64,000 bases of DNA from Xenophilus azovorans DSM 13620. GTDB taxonomy: Bacteria; Pseudomonadota; Gammaproteobacteria; Burkholderiales; Burkholderiaceae_C. The notes under the pieces are model-generated. The model was not told the origin of the DNA. It saw nothing but the letters and a program-made list of their open reading frames with translations, and searched no databases. The stretch is from NCBI RefSeq assembly GCF_000745855.1, contig NZ_JQKD01000006.1, positions 224,725 to 288,724 on the forward strand. The letters are read 5' to 3'. The position numbers were made by a program, and so were the translations under genes. This document shows positions 61,576 through 64,000 of this stretch, one piece after another; within the stretch, counting starts at the first letter, position 1, and every line of letters starts with the position of its first letter.

Positions 61576-62385
61576 ATGAACACCCCCCCCCAGGACATCC
61601 TCGCCGGCCTGGCGCTGGCGCTCGCCGGCGGCCGCGTGCGCATCGTCGACCTGACGCAGACGCTGAGCTCCGAATTCCCGGCCATCGCGCTGCCGCCCGA
61701 GATGGGCCAGTGCCAGCCCTTCCGCATCGAGCAGATCTCGGCCTACGACGAGCGCGGGCCCGGCTGGTACTGGAACAACTTCTCCTGCGGCGAGCACACC
61801 GGCACGCACTTCGACGCGCCGATCCACTGGATCTCGGGCCGCGACCTGCCGAACAACTCGGTCGACACCATCCCGCCGCAGCGCTTCGTCGCGCCGGCCT
61901 GCGTGATCGACTGCAGCGCGCAGGCCGTGGCCGACCCGGACTACCTGCTGACCGTGGCCGACATCGAGGCCTTCGAGGCGGCGCACGGCCGCATCCCGGC
62001 CGGCCACTGGGTGCTGATGCGCACCGACTGGTCGCACCGCTGGGAGAAGCAGCGCGACGCCGTGGCCTACCAGAACCTCGACGAGACCGGCCAGCACACG
62101 CCGGGCCCGACGCCGGAGGCGGTGCGCTTCCTGATCGAGCAGCGGGACGTGCTGGGCTTCGGCACCGAATCGATCAACACCGACGCCGGCCAGGGCTACC
62201 ACCTGCGCCCGCCCTACCCCTGCCACTCGCTGATGCACGGCGCCGGCAAGTACGGCCTGCAGTGCCTGACCAACCTGGACCAGCTCCCGCCCACCGGCGC
62301 GCTGGTGGTGGCGGCGCCGCTGAAGATCGAGAAGGGCAGCGGCAGCCCGCTGCGGGTGCTGGCGCTGGTGGGAGCGGACGCATGA
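61576..62385 (+). CDS. Cyclase-family (kynurenine-formamidase-like) hydrolase
   Basis: 269-residue metal-dependent hydrolase. HTGTHFDAPIHW (residues about 75-86) is the HxGTHxDxPxH metal motif, with GFGTESINTDAGQ and CHSLMHGAGKYGLQCLTNLDQLP as later conserved blocks. Family members open amides, lactones or cyclic intermediates (for example formylkynurenine). The ATG at 61576 is preceded by an AGGAGG ribosome-binding site that lies in the end of the previous gene. It overlaps the following SDR gene by 4 bp. Confidence 0.88.
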   Translation: MNTPPQDILAGLALALAGGRVRIVDLTQTLSSEFPAIALPPEMGQCQPFRIEQISAYDERGPGWYWNNFSCGEHTGTHFDAPIHWISGRDLPNNSVDTIPPQRFVAPACVIDCSAQAVADPDYLLTVADIEAFEAAHGRIPAGHWVLMRTDWSHRWEKQRDAVAYQNLDETGQHTPGPTPEAVRFLIEQRDVLGFGTESINTDAGQGYHLRPPYPCHSLMHGAGKYGLQCLTNLDQLPPTGALVVAAPLKIEKGSGSPLRVLALVGADA

Positions 62386-63110
62386 ACGCCAACAAGGTCG
62401 CCGCTGTCACGGGCGGCAGCGCCGGCATCGGCAAGGTGATCTGCGAGCAGCTGCTGGCGCAGGGCTACGAGGTCGTCTCGCTGGCGCGGCGGCCCACCGA
62501 GATCGACCACCCCAAGCTGCACAGCGTCGAGGTGGACCTGGCCGACCGCGCCGCCACCGCCGAGGCGGTGCAGGCGATGGTGCGGCGGCACGAGGTCACC
62601 ACCATCGTGCACAACGCCGGCGTGATCCGCGCCGCGCTGCTGCCGGAAGTGAAGCTCTCCGACCTGGACGCGCTGGTCGACCTGCACCTGGGCTGCGCCA
62701 TCCAGATGCTGCAGGCCGCGCTGCCCGCGATGCGCGCCCGGCAGTTCGGCCGCGTGGTGCTGCTCTCGTCGCGCGCGGCGCTGGGCCTGCAGACCCGCAC
62801 CAGCTACTCGGCCACCAAGGCCGGCATGCTGGGCATGGCGCGCACCTGGGCGCTGGAGCTGGCGCCCGAGGGCATCACCGTCAACGTGGTCGCGCCCGGC
62901 CCGATCCGCACCGACATGTTCTACGACGTGGTCGAGCAGGGCAGCGAGAAGGAACGCCAGCTGGCGGCCTCGGTGCCCGTGCGCCGCCTCGGCGAATCGG
63001 CCGACGTGGCGCGCGCCGTCGCCTTCTTCGCCGACGCCGCCAACAGCTTCGTCACCGGCCAGGTGCTGTACGTCTGCGGCGGCACCAGCGTCGGCAGCCT
63101 GGCGCTGTAG
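62382..63110 (+). CDS. Short-chain dehydrogenase/reductase (intact)
   Basis: 242-residue NAD(P)-dependent SDR. The Gly-rich motif is TGGSAGIGK, NAG is HNAGV, the catalytic tetrad is complete with Ser in LLSSRAALG and Tyr/Lys in SYSATK, and the PG motif is APGPIRTDM. It oxidises or reduces an alcohol/ketone pair in the pathway. The ATG overlaps the cyclase stop. It contrasts with the degenerate SDR domain 1 kb upstream, so this is probably the active dehydrogenase of the cluster. Confidence 0.93.
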   Translation: MNANKVAAVTGGSAGIGKVICEQLLAQGYEVVSLARRPTEIDHPKLHSVEVDLADRAATAEAVQAMVRRHEVTTIVHNAGVIRAALLPEVKLSDLDALVDLHLGCAIQMLQAALPAMRARQFGRVVLLSSRAALGLQTRTSYSATKAGMLGMARTWALELAPEGITVNVVAPGPIRTDMFYDVVEQGSEKERQLAASVPVRRLGESADVARAVAFFADAANSFVTGQVLYVCGGTSVGSLAL

Positions 63111-63153
63111 CCGCAGCCGCCTTCCCTCGTCACCGCCACCCAGGAGCCGCCCC

Positions 63154-63708
63154 ATGCCTTCGTCCCGCAGAAGTTTCCTCGCATTCACCGGCGCCGCGCT
63201 CGCCGCCGTGGGGCCCACCGCCCTCGCCCAGCCGGCCACCTGGCCCAGCAGGGCCGTTCGCTTCGTCGTCGCCTTCCCGCCCGGCGGGCTGGCCGACGTG
63301 ATGATCCGCCTGCTCGTGCCGCAACTGACCGAGGCGCTGGGCCAGCCCGTGGTGATCGACAACCGCGGCGGCGCCAGCGGCAACGTGGCCGCGGTGGAGG
63401 CCGTGCGCAACGGCGGTGACGGCCACACCTTCCTGGTCAACGTGACGACGCTGGAGTCGGTCAACCCGATCATGTTCGAGCGCATGCCGGTGGACCCGGC
63501 CAAGGACCTGCAGCACGTCGCGCTACTGGCCAACACGCAGCTGTTCCTCGTCACGCGGCCCACGCTGGCGCCGAACACGCTGGCCGAGTTCGTGGCCTAC
63601 GCCAAGGCCAACCCCGGCAAGCTCAGCTACGGCTCGGCCGGCAACGGCACCACGCCGCACGTGGGCGGCGAGCTGTTCAAGCGTATGCGTCCGGCCAACC
63701 CACATTGA
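63154..63708 (+). pseudogene. Bug-family receptor truncated by an IS66-type element
   Basis: A twin-arginine signal (SSRRSFLAFTG) then RAVRFVVAFPPGGLADVMIRLLVPQLTEALGQ, VVIDNRGGASGNVAAVEAV and KLSYGSAGNGTTPHVGGELFKRM identify a Bug receptor. Homology ends at residue 176-177, where the IS begins (63683); the frame then runs into IS sequence and stops at 63708. Full-length members have about 320 residues, so roughly the last 145 are lost. The remaining fragment would miss the second lobe and cannot bind ligand normally. Confidence 0.85.
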
Positions 63709-63733
63709 AGTTCGATAGCCGGCCAAGGATGCT

Positions 63734-63761
63734 TGTGTCCACGGACTTTTGCGTGGACACA
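63734..63761 (+). repeat. Stem-loop at the IS66 tnpA start
   Basis: A 10-bp stem TGTGTCCACG / CGTGGACACA with loop GACTTTTG. The 3' arm ends at the A of the tnpA ATG (63761). It may block ribosomes on transcripts reading in from outside. Confidence 0.6.
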
Positions 63762-64000
63762 TGGACACTTTGGAAACGAACACAGCGGTTGCGGCACCGC
63801 CCAAGCGCAGTTGGCGGCGGCACTCTGACGAGTTCAGGGCACGGATCATCGAGTTGGCACGCCAGCCGAACACGTCGGTGGCCGCGGTGGCGCTGGCCAA
63901 CGGGCTGAATGCGAACATGCTGCGCCGCTGGGTGCGCGAGTCCGAGGCTGCCGGCAAAGCCGCCACCGAGGTGGCGCAGCCGCGTGATGTGGTCACGCCG
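63761..64000 (+). CDS. tnpA: IS66-family protein TnpA/Orf1 (3' end outside window)
   Basis: 80 residues visible. After a Ser/Ala N-terminus comes KRSWRRHSDEFRARIIELARQPNTSVAAVALANGLNANMLRRWVRESE, a helix-turn-helix region; HSDEFRARIIELARQP and VALANGLNANMLRRWV match the IS66 Orf1/TnpA (transposase-accessory) family. The ATG at 63761 is immediately after a strong stem-loop. The frame is open to the window edge. Confidence 0.85.
   Translation, partial: MDTLETNTAVAAPPKRSWRRHSDEFRARIIELARQPNTSVAAVALANGLNANMLRRWVRESEAAGKAATEVAQPRDVVTP

Larger units (their letters stand above)
63683..64000 (+). mobile_element. IS66-family insertion sequence, left end (continues beyond window)
   Basis: The disruption point in the Bug gene coincides with GTATGCG, which resembles the GTAAGCG terminus of IS66 elements. 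The first gene encodes an IS66 Orf1-type protein. If insertion gave the usual 8-bp target duplication, GTTCAAGC (63675-63682) should recur after the right end, which lies outside the window. Confidence 0.75.

Noticed and set aside
48703..63110. Identification as an indole-3-acetate (iac) or phenylacetate (paa) cluster
   Set aside because: The characteristic iacA/iacB or paaA-E/paaG/paaZ genes are missing and the gene set differs.

Overview
The window is about 70% G+C, with dense, short-spaced genes. It carries a parA/parB neighbourhood with mnmG and rsmG, several Bug-type tricarboxylate-receptor proteins, short intergenic repeats of the kind common in Acidovorax/Variovorax-like genomes, and a PHA/wax flavour. 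Together these suggest a chromosomal segment of a betaproteobacterium of the order Burkholderiales, most likely family Comamonadaceae. This assignment comes from gene content and remembered protein families; no search was run. I see no rRNA, tRNA or CRISPR array.

Layout, 0-16 kb: the 3' part of a class A penicillin-binding protein; a ParE/Phd toxin-antitoxin pair with a palindromic operator; the creB-creC two-component pair; a copper module (copZ-cueR divergent from copA, with two MerR-type promoters and an apparently leaderless copA); an AAC(3)-I-like aminoglycoside acetyltransferase; a TctD/TctE-like two-component pair; then a DUF1801 protein, a branched-chain amino acid binding protein, an old yellow enzyme, an MFS transporter and a glutathione transferase.

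16-36 kb holds the origin-proximal housekeeping block: mnmG-rsmG-lysE-parA-hydrolase-parB. One perfect and one near-perfect parS site lie inside mnmG and rsmG, and a phased CCACCG array follows rsmG. Next come a CsgG-like lipoprotein, an FAD-linked oxidase, a UbiE-like methyltransferase, a PduO-type cobalamin adenosyltransferase, LysR/dadA, an amino acid binding protein, a probable small RNA locus, a thioesterase, a phasin, a TetR/small membrane protein/hydrolase unit and minCDE.

36-43 kb carries a wax ester synthase/DGAT with a basic tail, a uracil permease, a YdiI-like thioesterase, an AsmA-like protein, small stress-type proteins, a second glutathione transferase and a DUF5990-like protein.

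43-64 kb is accessory catabolic DNA. A minus-strand operon encodes a BKACE-type beta-keto acid cleavage enzyme, a binding protein, a carnitine-dehydrogenase-like enzyme and a feruloyl-CoA-synthetase-like ligase. Divergent from it, a plus-strand operon of about 15 kb encodes an indolepyruvate ferredoxin oxidoreductase pair, a PDR/VanB reductase, a Rieske dioxygenase (alpha and beta), an AMP ligase, a thiolase lacking its catalytic residues, a DUF35 domain fused to a degenerate SDR, a cyclase-family hydrolase, an intact SDR and three Bug receptors. The last Bug gene is cut by an IS66-family element running off the window. The set reads as uptake, CoA activation, ring hydroxylation and side-chain cleavage of an aromatic acid. 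The substrate cannot be read from sequence, no regulator lies in the cluster, and this is the best candidate for an undescribed system.
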